The translations under genes were made by a program, and so were the position numbers. A stretch of 64,000 nt of DNA, taken from Triticum aestivum. Taxonomy: Eukaryota > Streptophyta > Magnoliopsida > Poales > Poaceae. Shown piece by piece: positions 1 to 12,656 of this stretch; the stretch's first letter is position 1; every line of letters begins with the position of its first letter. The stretch spans positions 297,294,059-297,358,058 of the forward strand of contig NC_057814.1 in the NCBI RefSeq assembly GCF_018294505.1, given 5' to 3'. The notes under the pieces are model-generated. The model saw nothing but the letters and a program-made list of their open reading frames with translations. It had not been told where the DNA came from and made no database searches.

Positions 1-492
1 CTCAACGATTAGTGTGGTTAATCTGGCCCAAAGGAACATCGAGAACGGAAAGAAGGGATTTGCAAATGCATCAGATTATTTAGAAACCTGGGATGACTCG
101 GACAGCATAACGGCTGTAAATGCTCAAAGGATTTGAGACATCCTACAAAAAAAATGGTGGCATAACCACTTAACATTACAATATCAATGTTCTGAGATCA
201 ACTAAGAACACATGGAAGTAGTAGGAACCGAACTGAGGCTTGAGACCATCAATCCTACGAGTCTACGGATTAGTAACACGTGATCCTGATAGAAAGATGA
301 GAAGCCTAGTTCTTAATCCCCGTAGAAGAGAAGAGGGTGACTCAGATCAGAAGGGCATAAGGTAAAGGAGTAAAAAGAGCCTTACGTTCCCTTCCACAAT
401 CAATTCCCTTATATAACTAAAGCATTTCTAGACTCAACTTCGACCAGTTTGGCTTGGTAATCCTACAGGCAGTCAGGCTCTGATACCAACGC
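1..492 (-). mobile_element. Element A: duplicated 5' leader of the internal region
   Basis: This stretch repeats 7856-8346 almost base for base; the one difference I see is a single-base indel near 345. On the minus strand it starts with the tRNA-Met-type primer site at 477-488 and runs away from the LTR at 493-4587. It is therefore the beginning of another internal region, not flanking DNA. The LTR at 493-4587 thus has internal sequence on both sides, which means element A continues leftward out of the window as a tandem (LTR-internal-LTR-internal). No coding region is recognisable here. Confidence 0.85.
477..488 (-). other. Primer binding site (tRNA-Met type), element A left copy
   Basis: Minus-strand TGGTATCAGAGC starts four bases after the LTR end at 493. 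This 12-mer is the usual gypsy primer site complementary to the 3' end of initiator tRNA-Met. Its presence left of the LTR shows that this LTR acts as a 5' LTR for the sequence at 1-492. Confidence 0.85.
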
Positions 493-1700
493 TGTCGGGA
501 CCCCGATTCTAAGTCACACCGATCTAGCCTGTAACACCTCATATCACTTTGCGGCCTCACGCACGGTATTCCCACGGGTGTCGCCTTACCATGGCCCGGG
601 ACCGTTTGCGCCTTTTGGCTCACGTATATGATAATGTCGCTAGCATCCATATGACAGAGAACCCGGGCCGACATGGCTAGTCGTGAACCCAAAGCGGCAC
701 TAACGTATGGGGACAGGCATACATGAATCAACATCGAACGTGTCGGTCAGCAGCGTGCGAATCCGGGCTGTAGCACTGGGCTAACAGGACTCCGGGAACC
801 CGGGCTGTAGCAGGCTAGGCAGGACTCCGGATGTCACCGCGTGACATTTCCCCGAAGGGACAGACACAGGAACGATATGAAACACATGCCGGCCAGTCAA
901 GTGTCCAGAGCAGTAGTGCTGGGCTAGCAGGACTCCGGTGAACCGGGCTGTAGCGGACTACTATGGCTCAAGGAGGCACTAGACTACATTTCCCCATAAG
1001 AGAGGCTGCTAAGGATAGACAACTAGATTGTCGGATCCCACACATACCAAGCATTTCAATCATACACACAATATGCTCGATATGTGCAAATACAACATGG
1101 CATCACAACAAGACTCTACGACTCAGAGTATTTATTCATTAGGCTCCGAAGAGCCAGATATTACAAACATGGGTCTCATGACCCAACATTCAGAGCATAC
1201 AAGTCAAAGCACATGCGGAAGCTTAACATGTCTGAGTACAGACATCTACAAATGAAAAAGGCTGAGAAGCCTGACTATCTACCAGATCCTGCCGAGGGCA
1301 CAAGATCGTAGCTGAGGTATCAAGCTAAACGTCGAAGTCCACACGGAACTACTAGCGAGACTGACGTCTCTCTGCAAAACATAAAATAGGCAAACGTGAG
1401 TACAAATGTACCCAGCAAGACTTACATCAGAACTAGCTACATATGCATCGGTATCAACAAAGGGGTGGTGGAGTTTAACTGCAGCAAGCCAGCTTTGACT
1501 CGGTGGCTATCCTAACTACGACTGCAAGCAACTCTTTTGAGGTGGCGCACACGAGTCCACATATTCACCATATCAATACTCCACTATGGATCTGCTCCCG
1601 TCTCCCTACGAGAACGCCATCCATAGCACTCACGCTTATCTTGCGCATTTTAGAGTATCCACTTTCACTTGTCTATGAACTGTTATAGGCAACCCAGAAG

Positions 1701-1757
1701 TCCATTTCCGCGGACACGGCTATTCGAATAGATGATGTTAACCCTGCAGGGGTGTAC
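1701..1757 (-). promoter_or_regulatory. Conserved palindrome-rich LTR block (A, left LTR)
   Basis: Within about 57 bases lie CCCTGCAGGG, CTATTCGAATAG and a CCGCGGACACGG-like inverted repeat, in the same order as in the G1 LTR (49178-49231) and both G2 LTRs (51341-51396, 60616-60669). In G1 the spacer between the first two palindromes is a TATAAAAC box, so this may be the core promoter region. That role is inference. Confidence 0.5.
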
Positions 1758-3189
1758 TTCGACACACACGCTCTCACCACTTACCGCCGTTTACACGACA
1801 TGTACTCGGCAACCTTCAAGCGGAAGGCCCAGCGAGGGTGTCGGCCACAGCCTACCTAAACACTCAAGTCTCTAGTCCAGGTTTATCGCCTATTCAGGTT
1901 CCATCCGCAGGGAGTCCGGCCGAGGTTTCCACATACGGCCCCGAACGATGTGTGCAGGGTTCCCGAGACACCAAACGGGCGCCCGGTACACCGGCCACGT
2001 GCCTACCGCATCACAGCCCACCCCTCCGGTCAGCGCTGCCCACGGCCTCCAGCATACTACAAACACCAGAAACTACTTGCAACTCCTGGACAGAGGACAA
2101 GGGTGATTAAGAAGCCGAGAGGGTCCATTGGTTTCGGGCCCAATGCGTGGTAGTAACTGTATCATGGATCACAAACACAGAACTCAGTTCCTGAGGACGG
2201 CTTCAATGAGACAACCCACCATGTACTCCTACATGGCCTCTCACCGCTACCTTTACCAAATCGTGTTCACACACTTAGCTCACACACAGTAGGACATGTT
2301 CATCACCATTCCAATTCATCCCCGATGAATCAGACCCGACTCAACTCTAAGCAGTAGCAGGCATGACAAACAAGCATGAATGAGTAGGCACATCAGGGCT
2401 CAAACAACTCCTACTCATGCTAGTGGGTTTCATCTATTTACTGTGGCAATGACAGGTCATGCAGAGGATAAGGGGTTCAACTACCGCAGCATGTAACAGT
2501 TGAATCGTTGTTGTCCTAATGCAGTAAAAGAGAGCAGGAGCGAGAGAGTGGGATTGTATCGGAATGAACAAGGGGGTTATGCTTGCCTGGCACTTCCGAA
2601 GATAGTATAGCTCTTCATCGGTGTCATCGATCTCATCGTCGGAATCACGGCTATCGAGAGGGGACAATCACCGGCAAACAAGGAAGAACACAATCAATGC
2701 AATGCACAATATGATGCATGATTATGACATGTCAAGAATGTTATGATTTACACTAATGCATCTAGCAACAGTTTAAATGAGGTCCATATGAGCTAAGGGT
2801 TCATATGCAAACTCCATATTTGGCATCTATAATGTCATTATCATGTTTTCACCTATACAGCAGGTATAACTTAGTTTGACATGCATGAAAATGATACAGA
2901 TGGATAGATTGCATTTTTCTGATAATTTTTCATATATAAATTATTTCATTCTGAGCTACGGTTGATTTTATATGATTTTTAGAAGTTTATACTATTTTCT
3001 GGAATTTTCTGAATAAACTTAAATCCAGATAATGCTTTACTGCATCAGCCTGATGTCATCACTGCGTCAGCGAGTCAACGGGCTGGCCAGGGTCAAACCT
3101 GACCCGTGGGACCTGCCTGTCAGTCTCTCAGTGCCTAATTAAGTTTAGGTTTTAAACTAAACTAACTTTTAACAGGGGCTGGCCCCACA

Positions 3190-4075
3190 CGTCAGTGACA
3201 GAGGGGACGTCAAACCCCCTGGTCGGCGGGGTCAAACCCACCGGCGTCGTGACGTCGGCGAGGCCAGACGCGGCGTTGGCTGCGGGATTCCTCCTCCGGC
3301 GACCAAATGGCCGGCGGAGGGCATCTGCGGGACGCGGGCACTCGTCCGCGTCGAGTGGTGGCAGCGGTTGGGCCTGGGATGGCCGGAGTCATCACCGGCG
3401 TCGATCTTGGCGGTCGCCGGAGCTCGGGTGAGCTCGGGGTCGACGCTACGGTGGCCAGGGTGGCCCGTGCGGGGCACCTACGTGCTCTACGCGGCGCGGG
3501 GAGGGAGCTGAGCACGACGGCCGGACCGATAGGTGGCCGGAGATACGTCGGCGGCGAGCAAAAGCGGTGGCCCATGCGGGCGAGCAAGGTGCGGTGGCTA
3601 CGGTGCACAAGAGCGAGAACGGTGAGGGGGGAGGGGATCAGTGGCTCACGGCGAGTGTAGAGAAGCGAACGGCGAGCTCGGGGGAGAACCGGAGCAGTCG
3701 GGGTGGCGGAGGCAATCTCGTCGGCGGGAGGTTGGGGACGAGCTCGGTGAGGACGTTCGGGGGCTTTCGGCGGGGCGTGGCTTGGTGAGGGGTCGGAGGA
3801 CGGAGTGGCGGAGCTTCTGGGCGTCGAGGCGAGGCGTGGGGTGGCCGGTGGCCATGGCTACGGCGAGCGGCGTCGACGAGCTCCGCTCGGGTGTGCTCGG
3901 GAGAGGGAGCAGAGGGCGAGGGAGAGAGCAGAGAGTGAGGGAGAGGAGCGAGGAGCTTCGGGGCGTCGTCGTGGCATCGCCAGGAGGGGCCGGGGAAGCA
4001 GGAGGTGGCGCGGGCGAGTGCTCGGCGGCGGTGCGCTGTCCCCCTCCTCTGCCTACTGGCAAAGGTAGGTGGTGA
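3190..4075. other. GC-rich, CpG-dense core of the A LTR
   Basis: The base composition shifts abruptly from AT-rich flanks to a GC-rich block full of CGG, GAG and GGC runs. Overlapping open frames of 80 to 145 codons exist on both strands, as expected by chance in GC-rich, stop-poor DNA. They encode low-complexity Arg/Gly/Pro/Ser strings and no domain I recognise. Comparable blocks sit at the same relative place in the LTRs of G1 (46810-47760) and G2 (58010-58860). Confidence 0.6.
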
Positions 4076-4587
4076 CTGGCATGGGCCAGGTGGGCCGGCC
4101 CAGTCCAGGTAAGCGCCAGGTAATACTCCTTTCTCTCTCTTTTCTTTAATTGTTTCTGTTTTCTATTTATTTTGATCTGTTTTGAATTAGTAAAAATACT
4201 AACTCATTTTGTAAAATCCTGATAAAAATTGTGGGCACTTTTGAAAATATTTCCAACAGCCCTCAACTAGTTTCAGAATTATTAGAGCATTTAAAATATT
4301 TATAGGATTTAAATGCCCCAATTCAAATACAATATGAGTTAATTCAAAAATCCAAAAATGACCTAGAAATATGTTTATCATTTTTGGCAGAGGTTTTTAC
4401 CTTTATCAAAAATCATGAACATTTCTAAAGGGCATTTGGGTTCATTGAAAATGTTTTTAAGTTGAACCTAGTTGAGTTCTTTTGGGTGCTAGGGATTGAT
4501 CACCCCTATTTCAAGTTTAAGCAAAATTTAAACATGATGCATGAGGAACAAGCAAAGTCAGACAAGGGCTGATCTGGGGCTGTGACA

Positions 4588-4600
4588 GCTCACCCCCACT
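4588..4600 (-). other. Polypurine tract of element A
   Basis: Minus-strand AGTGGGGGTGAGC abuts the 3' LTR start at 4587. It would prime plus-strand DNA synthesis. G1 has nearly the same tract at 46355-46368, and G2 has a variant at 57822-57835. Confidence 0.85.
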
Positions 4601-4608
4601 AAACAAGA

Positions 4609-4623
4609 ATCTCGTCCCGAGAT
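4609..4623 (-). other. Palindrome upstream of the polypurine tract (A)
   Basis: Minus-strand ATCTCGGGACGAGAT forms 6-base inverted arms (ATCTCG/CGAGAT) around GGA, eight bases from the polypurine tract. The identical 15-mer occurs at 46334-46348 (G1) and 57801-57815 (G2). Confidence 0.7.
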
Positions 4624-6239
4624 TCAAGACGTGAGGTAAGAAGACAGAGGGTACACAAAGCTAACACGATCTTCATGATCCAATTGCTCTTCGCGAAGAT
4701 GTTGATCCGTTGCTTCAATTAACGTTGACGTCTTTGCTTTCGAGATCTTCATCCGACACGATGACGACAAGGGAAAACTCTATAGAAATCAATCTCCTTA
4801 AAGATCGAGCAACTCACGGAATGAGATGTTGAAACATCTCGAGTTGAGGCACAACACATACATCGAGAGAGGGATGAAGTGAAACGGAGAACGAAGATTC
4901 AAGTTGATAAGCACAATTCCACGCTGAATAAGATGGTGCATGGTTTCAAAGTAGCGAGGAGATAATTCCCACGATTCCATAACGGGGCACCTTGGGGAAG
5001 GTGACTCGTAGAACTATTCCTTAAGTGGCAAAAAGAATTACTTTTGATATAGAGATCATTGAAACTCTTTATACCAACTTAAGGCAAATCACAGCAATCG
5101 TTTGGCGGAGTTCGAAGGAATGGCATACTCGGACTAGAATGGATGATGTGAACTACCTTGTTGAAGACAATGCAAGGGATGATTTGCTTGCGCGTGCTCT
5201 CAAGAACTTGAGCATTTCCATATTCATCAAGGTTTTACCAACATCCGTGTCGAGGATCCTGGTAACACATCATACTACCATGATGAATGGTGATGGAGGA
5301 TGCAGGTGCAAAGGAGGACAACACTTTCTCAGATTTCACCTTAGCGAAGCCAAGGGAGCAAAATCTGGATGACCGACCGAGAGACAGTTAGCACTCCGCT
5401 TCTAATGTTCTCCTTGATGTGCTAGCGTAACCCATTTATTGATATGGTTTGGTATCTAGAACATCAAGTAAACGGTCGGACTTCAGGAGCACGAGAATCC
5501 ATAAGGAATAACTACGGAAGTAAATCCTACGAAATCCTTATGGGGAGGTGGCCAACTTCCTCAATCAAGATACTACAATAATAGGCCTTCCGGCTGGATG
5601 TGTTGGCCACGACATCCACTTTACCGGTTATCGAGAGGGCAATATTATAATTCTTGGGAGATGTTCCAACCATCATATCTGCCTGAGATTCAGATCTGGT
5701 TGGTGTCAGAATATTCCAGACTCGTCAAGTCTAGAAAGAAAATTAAGGTTTGCAACACAAATCGACGAGAAGACGTTGCAAGATTCTCGGGAGATGGATT
5801 ACGGTAGTAAGCTCCAAAACATGAGCTGGTTCTGCTACAAACATGTGAGCATGTTGTCCCAGACAAGCATGATCATATGGTAGTCTTATAATAAAACACT
5901 ACCGAGTTCTGGTTGGGAACCATCAACGAGGATATCGAAGTTCTTTCATAAGTCCGGATTAGCTCTTATGAAGGAACTCCTTCTCCTTGAACAAATCAAT
6001 CAGTGGCTTGGTGTGCTAGAGAACTCATATGGAATGAAGATGATCAGTCTAACAGACCACAGAATACTTCGCACATGCATAACTGACTTGGGACGATTCC
6101 AGAGGAGGTAGAAACATGCTTTCTCAGATTCACGGCGGCAACTTGCATCAAATGCACATGAATTAGGGAAGTCACTCCTTTCATCCAAACATAGGCTTCA
6201 TGAACGGATCACGAAGATAATGCTTATAAAGTTTCCAAT

Positions 6240-6540
6240 ACTAGCTGGATGTTCAACACGAGTCATGGAGAAGGTAGCAGTGTTGCTGATGGGCTCAACA
6301 ACAATTCATCCAGGTTTCCATGGAGATGGAATTCCATAATTATGTGAACAAGTGATAGCATTGGTCAGACCCAAAAGATATAATGGTGTATGCTCGAGGG
6401 ATCAACCACGAGTAAGACAACATTATGAACATCGTTGGTTCTGATTTGATTTGATGATAGCCCATACTCAAATCAAAGTCTTGATACGACAATAGGTCCA
6501 ACAACTGATCACAGGGACCAATCGATGAAGATATCATCTA
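6240..6540 (-). pseudogene. Reverse transcriptase remnant in element A
   Basis: On the minus strand the translation contains DQLLD...DFDLSMGYHQIKSE and, further on, YTIISFG. These match the G1/G2 reverse-transcriptase stretch DQLAGS...[10 protein letters not shown] and [11 protein letters not shown]. Several stops and frame losses interrupt it, and the catalytic Y-x-D-D is not recognisable. It is an old, non-functional pol relic that shows the ancestry of element A. Confidence 0.65.
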
Positions 6541-8330
6541 TCTTCAACACACGCAAATATATCCCTTGAAATGAACTAAGCTGGCAAGCTTTTATCTTCC
6601 AACTCTCCAAGTTGTTGTTTAGCTTGACCAACTAGCTCAGGGGTATCCAACACGGATTCTTGGAGAAGGGGTGGTTTACAGGAAACCGACTTGATCACGA
6701 ATTCAACATAGCGGTCAGGTGACAACCTGGTGATACTTCCGAGAAGATATTCGGAAAATCACGTACCACCGACATGTTATTAAGATCGAGAACAATCTTG
6801 CTTTTCAGGGCAAGACGATATGACCGAACAAGCAAGGACTGACACTATCCTAACCCATTGATCGAAAAGTGCACCGGAAATAAGGATTAGGTAGCACGAT
6901 CAATCTTAGGATGATGATTTAATAACCAACCCGCTAAGAGTGAGAGTATTGTCCATTAACTACCAAGCAACAAGTTGCTCGGAGTATTGATTTCACACAC
7001 CACAATTCACTTGTCGGCATTCCGGTTACAATAACACGGGAACCGAGGAATGAACAATGATGGCAAGAAGTATTACTGCGTCAAGAATTCATAGGAGGTG
7101 GTGCAATTCTCATGACACTCTTGACATAAAGATGGTAACACTCCCAGGTAGAACAGAACAAAAGCTGGATTGGCATTTTGATCTGCGAGTTACAGCTACT
7201 TTGACCCAATCCTGGATATGGTTGAGGTACTGGAGTTTGTTTCTCCTAGTCATTCTGAATAGAACGGCTTGACGGACCACAAGGATAATAAGCATCGATA
7301 ACACGAATGCACAATTACTCCTGACTATCAATTGATAGACGAGGGCCAGAAAATAACTAAAGAGGGACAACTCAAAGGAACATATGGTTTTCTGAGTTGT
7401 GGATGCATAGATTAGTATGTCGACCCAAGTCCAACAAGTTTCTTCCGGATAACCCATGCAGAATAGGAAGGACTGGCAGAGTCACAATATGGATGGAGTA
7501 CTCCTCAAGAGCGCCCTGGTTGTGATCTTTTGGTTAAAAGAACTTCTGCCATAATGGTTCATGGTATTGGAAGAAGGAAATACCACGGACCTCGAGGACT
7601 AATGCAAGGTTACTAATGACCTAAAGGAACGAGCAAACACTAGCTACACGAGTTAAGTAGAGTGAATCTTGGGTTCAAGAACCCAGAAATAGAATGCCTA
7701 CCAACTAAATGGCATCACGGGATGCTTTCGAGAATAATGGCCAGAATCATCACACTGGGGATGCGAGCATTGCTAGATTACTAAGTGGTCCTCTAAGACA
7801 CCTAGGGTCATAATAATAACTCCAACATATATGTCAAGGCAACAGAGTACCTCAACTCAACGATTAGTGTGGTTAATCTGGCCCAAAGGAACATCGAGAA
7901 CGGAAAGAAGGGATTTGCAAATGCATCAGATTATTTAGAAACCTGGGATGACTCGGACAGCATAACGGCTGTAAATGCTCAAAGGATTTGAGACATCCTA
8001 CAAAAAAAATGGTGGCATAACCACTTAACATTACAATATCAATGTTCTGAGATCAACTAAGAACACATGGAAGTAGTAGGAACCGAACTGAGGCTTGAGA
8101 CCATCAATCCTACGAGTCTACGGATTAGTAACACGTGATCCTGATAGAAAGATGAGAAGCCTAGTTCTTAATCCCCGTAGAAGAGAAGAGGGTGACTCAG
8201 ATCAGAGGGCATAAGGTAAAGGAGTAAAAAGAGCCTTACGTTCCCTTCCACAATCAATTCCCTTATATAACTAAAGCATTTCTAGACTCAACTTCGACCA
8301 GTTTGGCTTGGTAATCCTACAGGCAGTCAG

Positions 8331-8342
8331 GCTCTGATACCA
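8331..8342 (-). other. Primer binding site (tRNA-Met type), element A
   Basis: Minus-strand TGGTATCAGAGC lies four bases inside the internal region from the LTR boundary at 8347. It matches the left copy at 477-488 and the G2 site at 52147-52158. Confidence 0.88.
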
Positions 8343-9554
8343 ACGCTGTCGGGACCCCGATTCTAAGTCACACCGATCTAGCCTGTAACACCTCATATCA
8401 CTTTGCGGCCTCACGCACGGTATTCCCACGGGTGTCGCCTTACCATGGCCCGGGACCGTTTGCGCCTTTTGGCTCACGTATATGATAATGTCGCTAGCAT
8501 CCATATGACAGAGAACCCGGGCCGACATGGCTAGTCGTGAACCCAAAGCGGCACTAACGTATGGGGACAGGCATACATGAATCAACATCGAACGTGTCGG
8601 TCAGCAGCGTGCGAATCCGGGCTGTAGCACTGGGCTAACAGGACTCCGGGAACCCGGGCTGTAGCAGGCTAGGCAGGACTCCGGATGTCACCGCGTGACA
8701 TTTCCCCGAAGGGACAGACACAGGAACGATATGAAACACATGCCGGCCAGTCAAGTGTCCAGAGCAGTAGTGCTGGGCTAGCAGGACTCCGGTGAACCGG
8801 GCTGTAGCGGACTACTATGGCTCAAGGAGGCACTAGACTACATTTCCCCATAAGAGAGGCTGCTAAGGATAGACAACTAGATTGTCGGATCCCACACATA
8901 CCAAGCATTTCAATCATACACACAATATGCTCGATATGTGCAAATACAACATGGCATCACAACAAGACTCTACGACTCAGAGTATTTATTCATTAGGCTC
9001 CGAAGAGCCAGATATTACAAACATGGGTCTCATGACCCAACATTCAGAGCATACAAGTCAAAGCACATGCGGAAGCTTAACATGTCTGAGTACAGACATC
9101 TACAAATGAAAAAGGCTGAGAAGCCTGACTATCTACCAGATCCTGCCGAGGGCACAAGATCGTAGCTGAGGTATCAAGCTAAACGTCGAAGTCCACACGG
9201 AACTACTAGCGAGACTGACGTCTCTCTGCAAAACATAAAATAGGCAAACGTGAGTACAAATGTACCCAGCAAGACTTACATCAGAACTAGCTACATATGC
9301 ATCGGTATCAACAAAGGGGTGGTGGAGTTTAACTGCAGCAAGCCAGCTTTGACTCAGTGGCTATCCTGAACTACGACTGCAAGCAACTCTTTTGAGGTGG
9401 CGCACACGAGTCCACATATTCACCATATCAATACTCCACTATGGATCCGCTCCCGTCTCCCTACGAGAACGCCATCCATAGCACTCACGCTTATCTTGCG
9501 CATTTTAGAGTATCCACTTTCACTTGTCTATGAACTGTTATAGGCAACCCAGAA

Positions 9555-9612
9555 GTCCATTTCCGCGGACACGGCTATTCGAATAGATGATGTTAACCCT
9601 GCAGGGGTGTAC
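9555..9612 (-). promoter_or_regulatory. Conserved palindrome-rich LTR block (A, right LTR)
   Basis: Same block as 1701-1757, with CCCTGCAGGG, CTATTCGAATAG and CCGCGGACACGG, identical between the two A LTRs. Confidence 0.5.
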
Positions 9613-11042
9613 TTCGACACACACGCTCTCACCACTTACCGCCGTTTACACGACATGTACTCGGCAACCTTCAAGCGGAGGCCCAGCGAGGGTGTCGGCC
9701 ACAGCCTACCTAAACACTCAAGTCTCTAGTCCAGGTTTATCGCCTATTCAGGTTCCATCCGCAGGGAGTCCGGCCGAGGTTTCCACATACGGCCCCGAAC
9801 GATGTGTGCAGGGTTCCGAGACACCAAACGGGCGCCCGGCATGCCCGGCCACGTGCCTACCGCATCACAGCCCACCCCTCCGGTCAGCGCTGCCCACGGC
9901 CTCCAGCATACTACAAACACCAGAAACTACTTGCAACTCCTGGACAGAGGACAAGGGTGATTAAGAAGCCGAGAGGGTCCATTGGTTTCGGGCCCAATGC
10001 GTGGTAGTAACTGTATCATGGATCACAAACACAGAACTCAGTTCCTGAGGACGGCTTCAATGAGACAACCCACCATGTACTCCTACATGGCCTCTCACCG
10101 CTACCTTTACCAAATCGTGTTCACACACTTAGCTCGCACACAGTAGGACATGTTCATCACCATTCCAACTCATCCCCGATGAATCAGACCCGACTCAACT
10201 CTAAGCAGTAGCAGGCATGACAAACAAGCATGAATGAGTAGGCACATCCGGGCTCAAACAACTCCTACTCATGCTAGTGGGTTTCATCTATTTACTGTGG
10301 CAATGACAGGTCATGCAGAGGATAAGGGGTTCAACTACCGCAGCATGTAACAGTTGAATCGTTGTTGTCCTAATGCAGTAAAAGAGAGCAGGAGCGAGAG
10401 AGTGGGATTGTATCGGAATGAACAAGGGGTTATGCTTGCCTGACACTTCCGAAGATAGTATAGCTCTTCATCGGTGTCATCGATCTCATCGTCGGAATCA
10501 CGGCTATCGAGAGGGGACAATCACCGGCAAACAAGGAAGAACACAATCAATGCAATGCACAATATGATGCATGATTATGACATGTCAAGAATGTTATGAT
10601 TTACACTAATGCATCTAGCAACAGTTTAAATGAGGTCCATATGAGCTAAGGGTTCATATGCAAACTCCATATTTGGCATCTATAATGTCATTATCATGTT
10701 TTCACCTATACAGCAGGTATAACTTAGTTTGACATGCATGAAAATGATACAGATGGATAGATTGCATTTTTCTGATAATTTTTCATATATAAATTATTTC
10801 ATTCTGAGCTACGGTTGATTTTATATGATTTTTAGAAGTTTATACTATTTTCTGGAATTTTCTGAATAAACTTAAATCCAGATAATGCTTTACTGCGTCA
10901 GCCTGACGTCATCACTGCGTCAGCGAGTCAACGGGCTGGCCAGGGTCAAACCTGACCCGTGGGACCTGCCTGTCAGTCTCTCAGTGCCTAATTAAGTTTA
11001 GGTTTTAAACTAAACTAACTTTTAACAGGGGCTGGCCCCACA

Positions 11043-11928
11043 CGTCAGTGACAGAGGGGACGTCAAACCCCCTGGTCGGCGGGGTCAAACCCACCGGCGT
11101 CGTGACGCCGGCGAGGCCAGACGCGGCGTTGGCTGCGGGATTCCTCCTCCGGCGACCAAATGGCCGGCGGAGGGCATCTGCGGGACGCGGGCACTCGTCC
11201 GCGTCGAGTGGTGGCAGCGGTTGGGCCTGGGATGGCCGGAGTCATCACCGGCGTCGATCTTGGCGGTCGCCGGAGCTCGGGTGAGCTCGGGGTCGACGCT
11301 ACGGTGGCCAGGGTGGCCCGTGCGGGGCACCTACGTGCTCTACGCGGCGCGGGGAGGGAGCTGAGCACGACGGCCGGACCGATAGGTGGCCGGAGATACG
11401 TCGGCGGCGAGCAAAAGCGGTGGCCCATGCGGGCGAGCAAGGTGCGGTGGCTACGGTGCACAAGAGCGAGAACGGTGAGGGGGGAGGGGATCAGTGGCTC
11501 ACGGCGAGTGTAGAGAAGCGAACGGCGAGCTCGGGGGAGAACCAGAGCAGTCGGGGTGGCGGAGGCGATCTCGTCGGCGGGAGGTTGGGGACGAGCTCGG
11601 TGAGGACGTTCGGGGGCTTTCGGCGGGGCGTGGCTTGGTGAGGGGGCGGAGGACGGAGTGGCGGAGCTTCTGGGCGTCGAGGCGAGGCGTGGGGTGGCCG
11701 GTGGCCATGGCTACGGCGAGCGGCGTCGACGAGCTCCGCTCGGGTGTGCTCGGGAGAGGGAGCAGAGGGCGAGGGAGAGAGCAGAGAGTGAGGGAGAGGA
11801 GCGAGGAGCTTCGGGGCGTCGTCGTGGCATCGCCAGGAGGGGTCGGGGAAGCAGGAGGTGGCGCGGGCGCGTGCTCGGCGGCGGTGCGCTGTCCCCCTCC
11901 TCTGCCTACTGGCAAAGGTAGGTGGTGA
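11043..11928. other. GC-rich, CpG-dense core of the A LTR (right copy)
   Basis: Right-hand counterpart of 3190-4075. Several differences between the two LTRs fall in this block, many of them C/T or G/A changes, as expected where methylated cytosines are deaminated. Confidence 0.55.
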
Positions 11929-12645
11929 CTGGCATGGGCCAGGTGGGCCGGCCCAGTCCAGGTAAGCGCCAGGTAATACTCCTTTCTCTCTCTTTTCTTT
12001 AATTGTTTTTGTTTTCTATTTATTTTGATCTGTTTTGAATTAGTAAAAATACTAACTCATTTTGTAAAATCCTGATAAAAATTGTGGGCACTTTTGAAAA
12101 TATTTCCAACAGCCCTCAACTAGTTTCAGAATTATTAGAGCATTTAAAATATTTATAGGATTTAAATGCCCCAATTCAAATACAATATGAGTTAATTCAA
12201 AAATCCAAAAATGACCTAGAAATATGTTTATGATTTTTGGCAGAGGTTTTTACCTTTATCAAAAATCATGAACATTTCTAAAGGGCATTTGGGTTCATTG
12301 AAAATGTTTTTAAGTTGAACCTAGTTGAGTTCTTTTGGGTGCTAGGGATTGATCACCCCTATTTCAAGTTTAAGCAAAATTTAAACATGATGCATGAGGA
12401 ACAAGCAAAGTCAGACAAGGGCTGATCTGGGGCTGTGACAGCGAGAGTAGGCCTTAGCATTCTACATCGGCAGGGCCAGGGCCCGCGCATACCTCAGCCG
12501 CCGTTGGGTTGTCCGGATCACCAGGACGAGACCAAGGAGTGAGGGGCTACGTGACCAGTTAGGCTCCTGAGTCGCGATGCTCAGGAGTCCCCCTTGACGT
12601 ACGAACAGACCTCCATACCTTTCCTCACCGAGGTCCCGCTCGGGG

Positions 12646-12656
12646 GGGGGGGGGGC
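12646..12656. repeat. Poly-G run
   Basis: A homopolymer of G interrupts GC-rich sequence within the G3 3' region. It may be a site of sequencing or assembly error. Confidence 0.7.

Larger units (their letters stand above)
493..4587 (-). repeat. LTR of element A (left copy in window), about 4.1 kb
   Basis: The LTR is bounded by TGTCGGGACC at its plus-strand left end and GGGCTGTGACA at its right end, so it reads TG...CA on the minus strand. A second copy lies at 8347-12440. By eye I count roughly 20 to 25 differences over about 4,094 bases, which suggests about 99.4% identity and a recent origin. The half near 493-2700 is homologous, in opposite orientation, to the LTR of G1 (46369-50449). The window 3190-4075 is a GC-rich core. 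Short open frames inside it are not convincing genes. Confidence 0.92.
4588..8346 (-). mobile_element. Element A internal region, coding-dead gypsy relic
   Basis: This 3.76 kb lies between the primer site (8331-8342) and polypurine tract (4588-4600) of a minus-strand element. It holds no long open frame. Scattered traces of gypsy pol survive, the clearest being a reverse-transcriptase remnant at 6240-6540. The leader after the primer site resembles that of G2 at 52147-52200 (shared GAAGTTGAGTCTAG). The region is shorter than the 5 to 5.5 kb expected for intact gag-pol. I read it as a non-autonomous derivative of a chromodomain gypsy. I see nothing else convincing in 4624-6240 or 6540-8330. 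Confidence 0.75.
8347..12440 (-). repeat. LTR of element A (right copy, 5' LTR)
   Basis: This near-identical partner of 493-4587 runs from TGTCGGGACC to GGGCTGTGACA. Differences are mainly single transitions plus a few single-base indels, for example CCGAGACACC at 9815 against CCCGAGACACC at 1961. The five bases after it, GCGAG at 12441-12445, are the expected right half of a target duplication; the left half would be outside the window. Confidence 0.93.

Noticed and set aside
3195..4075. Many overlapping open frames of 70 to 145 codons on both strands (repeated at 11048-11928)
   Set aside because: The DNA is GC-rich and stop-poor, the products are low-complexity Arg/Gly/Pro/Ser, and the block lies wholly inside an LTR. 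No domain or start context supports a gene.
5025..5883. Plus-strand frames of 111 and 115 codons within the A internal region
   Set aside because: They run against the element's coding strand and show no motif; the minus strand shows pol relics, so these are chance frames.
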